Below, in pieces: positions 37,881 to 49,862 of a DNA stretch of 64,000 bases. The notes beneath the pieces are model-generated. The model did no database searches. It saw only the letters and a list, made by a program, of their open reading frames with translations, and had not been told where the DNA came from. Position numbers and translations under genes: made by a program. Position 1 is the stretch's first letter. Every line of letters begins with the position of its first letter. The DNA comes from Nymphaea colorata (Eukaryota > Streptophyta > Magnoliopsida > Nymphaeales > Nymphaeaceae): the NCBI RefSeq assembly GCF_008831285.2, contig NC_045143.1, forward strand, positions 4,473,503 to 4,537,502, in the 5' to 3' direction.

Positions 37881-39418
37881 GCGTATTAGAGTCAGAGAAG
37901 ACAATAATGTCCCACGGCAAGCCAAATAATAGCTCGGGTTCGCTTACCGGCTAAACCGGTCACCTTCCCACCCCGCTGGTTCCCTCCATCCCCAAGACTC
38001 CCATCCCAGCTCGGCCATCTCCCGGGGCACGTAGGAAACCGTTTCCCACCCGCGCTAACATTCCCGTCTCAGTTGGGAAAGTCGGTCACCGATTCGTAAG
38101 TTTGCGATTCATTTTCTCTGCTGCGAGCGCCGTTTCGGATCGGAACCGATATCATCCTGTGGATCGGAATCCGATGGCCTTGACGTCTGGAAGCGAAGGT
38201 GGTGAGCTTTTGAAGCTGAAGGCTGGAAATGCTTGGTTGCCGACACAAGCAAACGCGTGGTTTTCCCTTTCCTTTCCTTTTCATTCTTTTGGGGCCATAA
38301 CTCTTTCCATCTATCATCAAAAATCATAATCGTCGTGATTGCAGCTGGTTACAGCCTGTCTCTCAGATCTGTTACCTGCAATATCCGGTCATCCTGACGT
38401 CACCGGGGAAACAGGTTCGCCGATGCGGACTGTCGGCGGATTCTCTCTCTCTTTCTTTTATATATAATTGACAACAAATTGAGGGCAGAGTATATGGACT
38501 TTGTTTTTTTTTTCTTTCTAGAATTTATTTTAAGGAGAAGGAAGGTACGCGGTCGTTTTACATGATGCGAAAATGAGAGAGAAATCTAAGTTTTTCAAGT
38601 GAATATATATATATATATATATATATAAACCTCCCGAAATAAGTAAGATGAACTTTTGTCATCAACAGTAGATTGGTTTATCATATATTTATTATATATT
38701 TATTGTATGAAGGTAGTTGAAAGATTTACAAGGAACAACAACTAAAGCAAGCATGGTTTATCCAAGTTAAAAATTCATACACCTAAAGAACCTAACAAGA
38801 CCACGTGTTGCCAATAACAAGAAGAACTGGATGTCTATTCATACGACAGTTGGCAAACACGTTACTCATACAAGAAGATCGAGTCACCGAGTCCGCAAGT
38901 TAACTTGTTAACTCATCGACTCGGTCGAGTTTTAAAATAACTTGAATTGGGCGAGTCAGAATGAGTCGAATCATTGGCCAAATGTGACTGGTGACTATGT
39001 TTCCAAGCAATCCAAACTGAGTCGAATGATTCTCAAGCCAACTCAGCCAGTCAACCAACTAATGAGCGAAGAGAACAAACGTAGAAACGCATTTAGGTCA
39101 ATAGCGGAATGAAAACTAAACTCAACATAGTGTCTGTTCCACGGCGTTCTGCACATTCCATGTGTCAAGTGTTTGCATTGTTTCACCTTCTGTGGAACAA
39201 ATCGTCTCAGGACTTCCAGTACGCACTGCGTCATAAAAGATTTATTAAAGCCCTTGGGGGGTTCTGTTTGCCCTTGAATTTTCATATCATGAACAACCAC
39301 TTCCAAATGTCGAAAATCCAAAGTTTTCAAGTTTAAACTCCATAAATAGATCCACCTACTCAAGTTCCCCTCACCATTAAAAGTTTGATTCTTCCAACAA
39401 CTCAATGTACAAAAAAAC

Positions 39419-39451
<33 letters not shown>

Positions 39452-39472
39452 TCAATAATGAAGGGTTACATT
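37881..39472. other. Region upstream of CESA1; no recognised gene
   Basis: 37920-38420 is GC-richer and may hold distal CESA1 promoter sequence. An (AT)n tract lies at 38604-38627 and a (CT)n tract at 39424-39451. Around 38880-38960 GAGTC-type motifs recall the neighbouring GAGCTCGA-rich element. Confidence 0.4.
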
Positions 39473-39974
39473 TATGGGTGAACATGAGCCAAGTCGAGCC
39501 TGAGTTCAGTAAGCTTGAGCTTGGTTTAACTAATAAAACCTGGAGCTCGATAATAATTTGATGGAAGCAGCTTGAGCTCGACTCGGTAGTTACATGTTGA
39601 GCTCGAGTTCGACTCAATTAAAGCTTGACAAATTTGTTTGAATAGAATTGATAGTCATCGTTACGTATTGAGCTCGAGCTCTACTAAAGCTCGACAAACT
39701 CGTTTGAACAGAATTGATATTCATCGTTACGTGTTGAGCTCGAGCTCGATTAAGGCTCGATAAACTCGTAAACTCATTTAAATATAGTTGACTTGATTAA
39801 GGCTCGAGCTCGACCTAACAGTTACGTATTGAGCTCAAACTCAACGCGATCATTTGAACGAGACAACTCATGAACTCGAGCTCAACTAGTTAAGCAAATG
39901 ACTCGATTCAAACTCGTTCACAAGCCGAACTTTAATGGGTCGAGCTCTATTGGCTCACTGGTTGTTTACCCCTA
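39473..39974 (-). mobile_element. GAGCTCGA-rich TIR element, copy 2 (inverted)
   Basis: Read on the minus strand it begins TTAGGGGTAAACAA and shares with copy 1 the order of GAGTCAT-TGCTTAAC, GAGCTCGAGTTCATGAGT and CTCGTTCAAAT. It is thus in opposite orientation to the 24401-24895 copy. Non-coding. Confidence 0.65.
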
Positions 39975-40489
39975 ATTACATTGTCTAGCCTATTGTTTAT
40001 GGAGGGCGAATTTAATATTATGGCCATAGGTGAGGCCGACCTGAAAGCAGACCCTTCCTACAATTGGAGGCTGGAGTTCCTGTGTCACCAAGAACAACAA
40101 CAAAGAAGAGTTCCATAAACAAATTGCTTCATTCGAATCAGCTCTTAAAATTTTTTACTTGGGCCGTGGAAAGAAAGATTTTGTGAAGTTGGAAACTTAA
40201 CAGAGTGTTGGGTTAGGTATAAGTTAGAAAATGTTCATATGATTAAAAAAAAAAATTGGAAAGGTTGTATAAGTCCACATGGTGGTTGGCGTCGATTGGA
40301 GTGTCGGTGGCAAAAGGAAGTGACGTGGACGGCCTTTCAACCTACACAGGAGTGTCGGTGGCCCCTTCTTCCCGGCAGCGGCAGCGGACTGTCCAGGTTT
40401 CAACAGTCAGTTTCGGGTCTGATCCATCGATCTGGATCCATTACCTTATATGATTTTCCAAACTTAATTTCAGTAGCTTGAAATGAAAT

Positions 40490-40600
40490 CCCATGTGTGC
40501 ACAGACATGTAAGTGACGACGATGAGATTTGAACTCATGACCAACTGCCCATTGGTTGGGGATCCACTTATTTAATTAACCCATTGTATTGAGTAGGTAA
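40490..40600 (-). repeat. Possible tRNA-derived SINE fragment
   Basis: On the minus strand GGTCATGAGTTCAAATCTCA resembles a tRNA T-arm or pol III B box (GTTCAAATC between short complementary flanks). No A box or full tRNA cloverleaf could be traced. Confidence 0.25.
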
Positions 40601-40741
40601 TATAATTTGCATTTTATACAAATCAATTCTTGGGAACATAATTAATAAGCCAGCCGAGTGGACATGTGTTAAAGCATGACTCCGTGCCCCCTTCCCCTCT
40701 GTTCCTTTTTTGTCTAATGTTAATCGATAGAACCTCAGACT

Positions 40742-41142
40742 TAGGGATGTCAATGGATCGAATTGGATATATCCTTAATTATGTTCATTTTTTTGAGATA
40801 TTCACATTGATTCGAGTTTGGATAAAAAAAAGTCATATCCGAATCCAAATCTAAAATCCGATATTACAAAAGTTCTGAATCCGATTTTTATATTTATATC
40901 TGAATCCAAATCCGAATTTTGAATCAAATTTTGTCAATTTTCAAAATTTAATAGCATTAGATACATAATATTTGTCTAAAAAAAATTCGATCTGAATCCA
41001 TAACCAAATCCAATCAGATATTTATGTATATCTGAATCCAACTGGATTTCTTAATGGGATATTAAACTTTTTTCCATATCCGATTTTTTTGCATCGGTTT
41101 CGGTCAGATATCCGATTCAAATCGGATATATTAACATCCCTA
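40742..41142. mobile_element. TIR element with TAGGGATGTCAAT ends (401 bp)
   Basis: TAGGGATGTCAAT (40742-40754) and ATTAACATCCCTA (41130-41142) are inverted with one mismatch in 13. The complementarity resumes inside (GGATATAT facing ATATCC). The interior is AT-rich with repeated GAATCCAAATC-like words and no coding frame. Confidence 0.7.
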
Positions 41143-42655
41143 CATACATCTTGTATAGAAACCTATGGTTATGGATCTAAACCTATGAATCCATTAGTAC
41201 GGGATTTTTTTTTTAAAAAGTAAAACCTAAACCATAAACCCTAAATCCATCCATCCGTAGGCCATAACACCCAATGCAAATCATGGGCACAATGGCATGA
41301 ACCCATATAAGCTAGAAAATTTTGAACATGGAGCAAATCCTTTTAGAAAATCAATGGTTATTAAAAGGCACTAATATATAAATAAATAAATAAATAAGTT
41401 ACTGCGAGGTACCATAACAATACGTAAATAAAACATTTAAGTGAGTAATTTGCCCACACAACCTCACATGTGCCAGAGATCCAATAATAGGTAAGGTATC
41501 TCCCAAGAGGTTTCTTGACGGCTTTATCCATTGTTGTTAACAAACCACAAATCAGTGCTAAACTTTTCATCAAAGTTTTGCGTATAAAGGTGAAATTGCA
41601 GAATTACGGCTCATAAACTTTTTAATATCCTCTGCGTTTCTTGTTCGACTGCCGGAAAACTGTTCTATGTCCGATGTATTCAACCGGCGTTTCAGTGTTC
41701 GCTCGGCCAATTGCTGAAGGCTTGAAGCACCTGCAGGCGGATGAACCCAGTGCTTCAATTTTTTTTTCTTGGTTTATGTTTTTTTTTTGTTATAATATAA
41801 ATAGCGCATCCTGATAATTAAAATATATACATACGTAACCGATCGGAGCAGCTCATGTCCCGCTGGCTCATCGTTAGCTGAATTAACCTTTAATTCCGGA
41901 ATATTGAGCTGTTTAATTTGAGGAAAAACAAGAAGAAAAATGTGATGTACTCACATGGAATGGATTTATAGTCAAATTTAAACCTGAAAAGCCACCTGTA
42001 GTTAACACGAGAATTTGACAATCAACGAGAGATCAAGCTAGGCTATGCTGTCACCATAAAAGGAAAGGTTGTGCACTTAAATACATTTGCATGTATTGTA
42101 TACTCTTTGCCAACGTTAATTAGGCCCCAAATCTTGGGACATGCCGCAATTCTGGGTTTACTAAAGAAAGGGCTGCAGGAAGTTGTTTTCTTTTTGGGCA
42201 TGAAGAAACCTAACGTAAAAGTTTGTATCTGCGAGATTGTCTATCAAATGACAACTGTGACAGAAATTAATTTTTTGAGATCTTGTTCTTCTCCATATGT
42301 CAATTCAGCTCATATAGCAAGTACATACCAGAAATCTTACGCTGGATAATAATTAAGCAGACTTAAATTTCTAAGAGCCACATGCAACAACTTAATTTCT
42401 TCCTAAAAAAGCTTCTGCTTTGGAGGTAAAAAACAACTAAAAGCTCTGAGATTTCCTAGCTAGGATCGACTGAGAAGGTAAGATTCTCATAAATTCAATC
42501 GTTAACCCATGAGAGGAAACTTGAATAACCATGGACAGCATTGAAGAGGAAGACTGCAGCCATGGAATTGTCTGGAACATCTCTCTGCTTTATAAGCACA
42601 TGCATGCATGCCTTAGCTGAAGACCCTTTCTCTCTGATCTCGGTAGAAAGTAAAT
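41143..42655. other. Region upstream of the PG gene
   Basis: No recognised gene. A 62-codon minus-strand frame (41758-41570, with QQLAERTLKRRLNTSDIEQF) overlaps the start of a second frame by a few bases. The two could be remnants of one minus-strand exon, but I cannot tie them to a family. Confidence 0.3.
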
Positions 42656-45600
42656 ATGCATTCAGCTTCTTCGTTTCATTTCTTTGTTGTTCTTGGCTTT
42701 ATCTGGTTAATAGGTGCATGTCTGGTTCAAGAATGCAACGGCTTCAATGTGATCAACTTCGGGGCTGTTGGTGATGGCAAGACAGACGACACTCAGGTCT
42801 CTGTGTGTACATTCTGTAAGAATTGATATCAGTGGGTTGCTAGATATTGCCGGATGTTTAAAAATACCTAAAAACTTTTGATGAAGGAGCATTGGTGATA
42901 ATTTATAGTGTATTGACGTTTTTTCTTTTGTTTTTAACAACAATTTATTTGTAATAATTGTTATCAGCTGATTTCAATTCTCATCTATATTAGTAGGTAA
43001 CTGATCGGTTTCATGATTCGTGTAGGCATTCTTGAAGGCGTGGACAGCAGTATGTGGCACAACAAGGGCGGCAACACTTTTCGTTCCAGGATGGAGGACG
43101 TTCTTAGTAGGCTCATCCCAGTTCAACGGCCCATGCCAATCTAACTCTGTGCGTGTCATGGTATGTTGCATGCAGGCCCTCAACGCAATCATGTCCATCT
43201 CCCAGATCTTCAGCCCGGTCATTCTGCACAAGCCTGATCACACTGATCAGACTGATGATCGGAAAATGACTACATGGACGGGCTGGCTCCCTGTTAGCTA
43301 CCACTTACCATTAGCTGCTCCAGCAATGGCAACGATGCCAAACATGAAGCAGGGCAGCTCATTTCCCTGAGCCAAACACTTCTTCTCTCTTGTCTCCAAC
43401 TGTCCCGGCAATGAGAAACAAATAAGCTGCTATAGGCAGTTCACTTCCATCACCAATATCACATCATAATTTGCCCATATCTAAGGCCACTGCAACAGCT
43501 GATCGGCTCTGATGTCTTTAACTGCATATATCATAAAACTCATATGATCCCATATCATCTTTCTTGCTCACAGATTCTTAATTAGTGCTTAACTACTAAC
43601 TATAAGAAACCAATCACAAATTTTGATTGCCAACTGATGCAGGGGCGGAGCAGCAAAACCTTTTGGATTTTTATTCATTATTATCATTGTTTGAGTCCAA
43701 ATCCCTAGATCCATTTTTACCCTATTTAAAGGTGTTTAAGCCTCATTTGTGAAGGAGTTTTTGAGTGAATGAGAACCCTAATAGCTATTTTGCCTTCTCT
43801 TCCAATTGTTTTGCATCTCTTTCGGTTATCGCTAGATTAGTTTAGTGTTTGATCGTGGATTAGAGAAGTAGTCCTCTTTTTCACTGCATCACCAACTGCA
43901 GAGAGTTTTATCCTTCTGTGGTTGTGGCGATTGCAGGTGATTGGGAATATATCGGCACCCAGCTCCCTGTCTGCGTGGGTAGGCAAAAACAGATATGCTT
44001 GGCTTAGCTTCAACCGGGTGCATGGATTGACCATTGAAGGGCCTGGCACACTCAACGGCCAAGGTGCAAATTGGTGGTTATGTAGGCAAAAGCCCGAGCA
44101 GGTGATCTTCCTTTGCCTTTCTTTCTTCTTTTGTTTCTTCATGGCACGCATGACAGTGCAGCAAGCAAGCATGACAGTACAGCAAGAGAGAGAGAGAGAG
44201 AGATGCTAATGGCGCTTACTAAGCAAATAACATTTTACTTGCTCATGTAAAAAAATAAAGTATATATACCGAGGTTCGACGTTTGATGCCTTTTGGAACC
44301 ATGTCTGACATTTATTTTCCATGTGAACAAAGGAGAAAAATGTAATATTTTGCAAATTTTTGCTCAAGTAATCTTCTATATTAACATGTACTTTGATTTG
44401 GCCTCTGCTAAATCTCTTCCCTCCCAAATCGAACGGATTGGGAAAGAAAGTAAGTGGAAAAGTTTTTTGTTCCCACACTACCCTTCCTTCTCTTTCACCC
44501 ATTTTTAAATTCATGTGCTATTTAGTCTTTTTTTTTCATTTCATTCTTTTCCCTTCCCTTTCTATCCAAACAACCTTTTTAATCAACTCTTTCCATTCAT
44601 TTTCATTTCATTCCTTTTCCTTCCCTTTCTCTTCCTTTTCCTTTCCTTTCCCTCCCATTCCATCCATTTCTTTCCCTCCCTTTCCCTCCTACCAAACAAG
44701 CCCTTAGTTTCACAACTTTTAAGAGTACATTTCTTTCTATATTGATCACCCGACCTTTCCCAAAGGGGTTGAAGCCGTAGGAAAGGTTCACATCCGGATA
44801 TATAAAAAATGGGATAAAATCATATCCACCCAATTAGTCCGCAACTTCCAAGTCTAATGGACATAATGTTCTCTCTCGTCCTAGATAACAACAACAATAA
44901 CACGAGATTTTTCCACGAAGGGTATTCATGATCTTATTGGTTCTATTTCAAAATATGTCTTCCACTTTTAAGTTTTTCAATTTCTTTCCTGTACTTTACC
45001 GGAACAAACAGTCATAAACCTTTTCAAGTGACTATTTGAACTATAAGTGCAGTAGAAAAGACAATCTTGCACTGGGCTTGAGGATGGTTTTAGACATATG
45101 TGGATCATTTTCGAAACTAAACTGCAAAAGAAACTTATGCAAGAGTTCCTTATAATACAAAAATTATTTATACTTCATTTTTAAGTTTTGGCATGAAAAT
45201 CAGATCCATGATATCATTTCTGAAAAATACTTGCAAATAATAAAAACTTACCATTTGTATATTAGAGCGTACTCAAGAGGAAGCTCGTCTTTCTTCACAT
45301 TAGCCACAGAGGTTTATAAGCTAAATCATCATATTGCTGCCGAGTGGTAGTAAATTAAGCTGAAGGAGACTATTGACAGACAAGAAGACGATTTGAAGAA
45401 CTTGAAAAGAAAAAGCAGAATTCACAAAAAAGAGATAACAAAATGAGTACCACTAGAACGACGCTGTTGTGTTTTTTCTTACCATATATTGCCGAGGAAA
45501 CATACCATTAGTCAAGATTGCGCATAAAAATGCCTTCTACACATTTTCTGGCATTCATGACTCGGCTTTTCTTTTTGTCTTTCAATCTTGTTTCGAAGAT

Positions 45601-46564
45601 TAAATTCTTTTGCCGTCTCTTGTCTGATCATTAAGTGTTGTTGGTTGGTTGTTGATTTTCTTTTGCAGCCATGTTCATCTGCACCAGTGGTGAGTCATCG
45701 AGATCTCTTGGTTTTTGATAATTGGCAATGATCAAAATTTGATCGGGGTATACCCCGACGTCTGCATAAAATAATGGCAATCAATGTGTGTGTTGCTGCA
45801 GGCATTAATGATAAATCAGTGTCAATACGTGACGGTAAATGGGCTGCGCTCCTTAGACAGCCAGGGGGTTCACTTGAAGGTAGTGTATTCGAATCACGTG
45901 TACCTAAATGACATCACCATTCAAGCACCAGAGGACAGCCCAAATACTGATGGCATAAATATTGGGGCTTCTCAGTTCGTTTATATCAATAAAGCTTCCA
46001 TCAAAACAGGTTAGATGCTTTATATTGGTAGACTTCCAATTCTAATGATCTTGTTACATGAGAAAATTGCAGCGGAATAAATCGCCGAGACTATTAACCT
46101 GCAGAAATCGAAACTGATTCCAATTAGTTGCTGTTCTGACCAGCTACTCCGAAACCCATTGGGCCAATAGTCTGAAGTTATTTAAGAAAATAATCATAAA
46201 TTGAAATGGGGAGAAGTATAGTCTCATGACTGAAACGCTTTGGTTATAATAGTATTATATGTGATACTTTGTTGTGGTTTCCAAAAGAAAGAAAAAGTTT
46301 AGTTATTCTGATTCTTTTATGATGTTTCCAATCCTTCACTTCTACCATGGACATGATATATTACTTTATGTATTGGAATTTGCAGGAGACGATTGCATTT
46401 CCATGATAGTAGGGAGCTTTGACATAAACATCACAGAGGTCACCTGTGGCCCTGGCCATGGTGTTAGGTCATTATCTAAAACTTCACTCAGTTTCTTCTT
46501 CTCTTTCATTTGTCTTTTGATGAGCAAGCAGCACTTTGAGCAAAAGACGCTATGAGCTTAGCTA

Positions 46565-46599
<35 letters not shown>

Positions 46600-48109
46600 C
46601 ACTTGATGAGATTCATCAGCCATTCTTTTTTCCTTTTCTTCCTTTCTTTTTCCTGTTCACAAGCAAGTTACTTGCCACATCCAATTATTAGGTTTATGTT
46701 GTGTTGGTGAACTTTGCATTTTTGTACTTAGAAGTTGATTGATGCACCTAATAGGTGGGTAGAATGGATGCCAACGTCTATTCGACAGAGGACTCCTCTC
46801 TTCCCTCGCATCCAGATGCCAGGGCTTCTCTGGCTTGCGCATGAAGTAGGCGCCCATGCCTCAACCAGCCGTCTACCAGCCATTGGCCTGAGCCAAGCCT
46901 GTTAGGGCTATCCATTCTGCAGTGATTCCCATTAATGACACAAGCAAACACAGAAAGGTGGGCTGAAACTGTTCACAGTTTCGCCTGCAAATTGGTGAAA
47001 CGGTACCACAGATTGCTGCATCCTTTGATTGCAGTGGTTTATCTTCCTGCATCAAGCAACCTAATGCAGTGGGCACTACTTTTACACCCTTAAGTTTTAC
47101 GGCAGCATAGAAAAAGGCAGAAGTTTACGATCACGAGCGGTATGACCAGATATAAGGCTTCTTAAATCCTCGAGTGGACTGGGCTTGTATCACTTGCTAT
47201 CACGTCTTTGTTCAAATTAATGCCACTTTGATCTTGCTGTTGAAGCATAAAAATCATCCTGATCAGCATCTTACTTGCATCTTGCCAGTATCGGAAGCCT
47301 TGGCCAGGATGGAAACACAGAATCTGTTGGAAGGATACACGTCAAAAACGTCTCATTTACTAACAGCATGAACGGCGTCCGCATCAAGACTTGGCAGGTC
47401 TGCTTATATTTCTTATTAATGGTTAACGGCGCCCTTCTAAAACCAGTGATATATACGCTTATCTTCGCTACCCATCAGCCGTCGGATTCCTCCTGACCAG
47501 TCAGTTATAGCCTTAGTTTTTCCCTTTAGTTAGAAATTATAGTAGGATCAGCTTCAAGTTGGGCACAAAGATAAAAACCTGTCTAAAAGGTAAGCACTTG
47601 GCATATGTAGATGACTACTTTCTTGTCTGTCTGCAATTTTCAGGGTGGATCTGGATTCGTCCGAAACGTCAAGTTCGAGCAGCTGCAGTTTAGGAACACA
47701 GGCAACCCCATAGTCATTGACCAGTACTATTGTCCCCATAGTTCATGTAAGGAACAGGTAGGAGATCTTCTCTTTCAAAACTCAGCTCCTGAACCTACTC
47801 GGTTGTTCCAATATGATTCAAGGAGAAAGCCCAGCATTCCTCCGCTTATTACATATATGTTTGAACTTTGAAATGATTCAGCCCTCAGCAGTGAAGATTA
47901 GCGAAGTGAGCTTCACACAAGCAGTTGGTACGTCCAGCTCTGAAGTCGCCATCAACCTGAACTGCAGCAGGACCGTCGCCTGCACAGGCATCATCTTGGA
48001 GAATGTCCGTTTGAAGTCGGCCGACTCAAGCCGTCCTGTGAAAGCTAACTGCATCAATGCATTTGGAAATACTGACACCGTCAATCCAGTTGTGCCTTGT
48101 TTTGACTAG
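42656..48109 (+). CDS. GH28 polygalacturonase (9 exons, 400 aa)
   Basis: Exons: 42656-42796, 43026-43160, 43937-44101, 45669-45689, 45802-46009, 46386-46467, 47289-47397, 47644-47757, 47882-48109 (1203 nt, phases consistent). The enzyme hydrolyses alpha-1,4-galacturonosyl links of pectin in the wall. Residues 1-26 or so are a signal peptide, followed by the usual plant PG opening FNVINFGAVGDGKTDD. All four GH28 signature motifs are intact: SPNTDG (200-205), GDDC (224-227), CGPGHG (244-249) and RIK (282-284), which hold the catalytic aspartates and substrate-contacting residues. The C-terminal cysteines typical of the family are present. Exon 4 is only 21 nt and encodes PCSSAPV. Which PG clade it belongs to, and endo versus exo action, cannot be settled by eye. 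Large introns hold simple repeats and a possible transposon end. Confidence 0.94.
43640..43649. other. Single terminus resembling the 2036-2211 element, in PG intron 2
   Basis: CAGGGGCGGA here is identical to the terminal inverted repeat of the small element at 2036-2211. No matching inverted end is seen nearby, so at most this is a truncated relic. Confidence 0.25.
44184..44201. repeat. (GA)n microsatellite in PG intron 3
   Basis: Pure GA run following two copies of a short CATGACAGT-AGCA repeat. Confidence 0.85.
44490..44712. repeat. Long C/T-biased tract in PG intron 3
   Basis: The + strand shows over 200 nt of CCTTT/CATTT-type pyrimidine runs, ending in CCAAACAAGCCCTTA. Read on the other strand that end is TAAGGGCTTGTTTGG, which resembles termini of small plant hAT-type elements. 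No matching second end was identified. Confidence 0.35.
46569..46598. repeat. (GA)n microsatellite in PG intron 6
   Basis: GA dinucleotide run with one AAAG interruption. Confidence 0.85.
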
Positions 48110-49862
48110 GACGCTGAAGCCACTCAGCTCCATCAAAGACTGGATCGCCACTTTGAAGCCGCGGGCTGTCTGGATTTCGATGTTGTTCGAAATTCTGATT
48201 TGAGCACGCAACAAATAATGACGAGTCTTTATTTGCCTTTAGCCACCTTATTTTTTATTTCTTTCTGCAATGTCGATATGGGTTATGTATGAACAAAATT
48301 GACCTTCATCAAAATTCTTCCGTCTATTCGAGCAAGAAACTTGTCTTAGTTTATAAAAGGCTGGCTCTTTAACTCGAACACCTGCATAAATTTAACGATA
48401 AAAAAGCAACAGCAAAATGAAACCGAATTTAAAAATGTCAATTAATTGTTACATGGACTCCTACTGGAGTCGTTTGAATTCTCGAGAAGGGTATAATATA
48501 GCTGGTTGGATTAGCAGGTCGATGAAAATCATCTGATTATCAGTTAGATTTTTATTGCTACTATTTCTCTGAACTGCAAATAGTAGATAAGCATTCAGTA
48601 TACAATTCTTTACTTAGGTCCCTAAGCAGTCATGGTTCCCGGAGAAAAAGGATGGCATTGGGCCTACGCGTGAGGACCTCTCAAGAGAGTGGCTTTCAAA
48701 GCTTGGTGATAATTATATGTTTTTTCTATCTACAGCCGTAGACTACAAGGGCTGCAATAAAACTACATATATTTCAAGTTACTCCCCTTCGTAGGTTGCC
48801 GGAGTCATGCATCAGGAGGTTCTCATCTCTCCATATATGGCGGTTTATTAGAACTTATTCCAAAAGAGGATTTTCATACATGGTTTCACCGTGGAATATA
48901 TAAAATAATGCTCCTGAAGATGCACATAAATGCACGGACAAGTATAGATGGGGTTGACCTTAGTTTTTCTGGTCCAACCGACTGCATGAACAATGTAAAA
49001 AACTTGAGAACGAACGAACTATGATGTACAAATATGGTGTTACAAGCCAAAAGATTTCAGAAAGTTGATTTTAATCTTAAAATGTTATATGTTTAACCAA
49101 AAAATGAAGTTTTCCATGTTCACATCCATTATAGAGAACATATGTAAGTACCAATATAATAGGAACGATTGGACCAGCTCGAACATATAACCTGTCACAC
49201 GGGTGCCATCCAGCTCGAACGTACAGCCCTAACTAGTACGCAATACTCGAGAATAGACTCGATCAAGCAGCCGCAAAAGAGACGGGCGAGAAGGGACACG
49301 AATGAAAAGGAAGGAAACGAACGTGACTCAAGTAGCTGGCTGGGCCAGGGGTATCTGAAATCGCACGTAGCTCATCTCCCTTCATTACTGTCGTATCTAA
49401 CTCTTTACTGTAGTACTTTTTAGTTGAAGCGTGCACTGTTTGCCACCCTGCCCACATTAGCATGCCTATGCAGACTAAAAGCCGAGAGAAAGGGGAGATT
49501 GGAGTGGGGTGGGTTCTTTTAATCTCTCGCCCTATCGCTCACCCGACGGAGGAGGAAGTGAGTGAGATATTGGAGATAATCGGGAGCAAGACAAAACGAG
49601 AAACTGTTACACAGTCCACCAAACCGAGTAACAATGCCATACTCTGGAAGCAATTAGTTATCGAAAGAACATTGCTATTCTAATAGAAATTTGAAATTAT
49701 GTATTACAGAAGTTATCGCATCACTAGATCTACCAAAACTCACTCGCCACGACGAACGCAAGCTGAATAGATAATCACCCCGTCCAATATTCAGAAAGGC
49801 ACGCTACAAACCATTCTTCAGCATCACATGCACGGTAAAACCAAGCAAGCACGTCAAACGTC
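48110..49862. other. Intergenic DNA between convergent PG and Alba genes
   Basis: Contains both 3' UTRs at its edges; otherwise I see no gene, repeat or element end. Confidence 0.4.

Noticed and set aside
43032-43370. 112-codon plus-strand frame across PG exon 2
   Set aside because: The PG exon 2 reading is in another frame and joins exons 1 and 3; this frame runs into intron 2.
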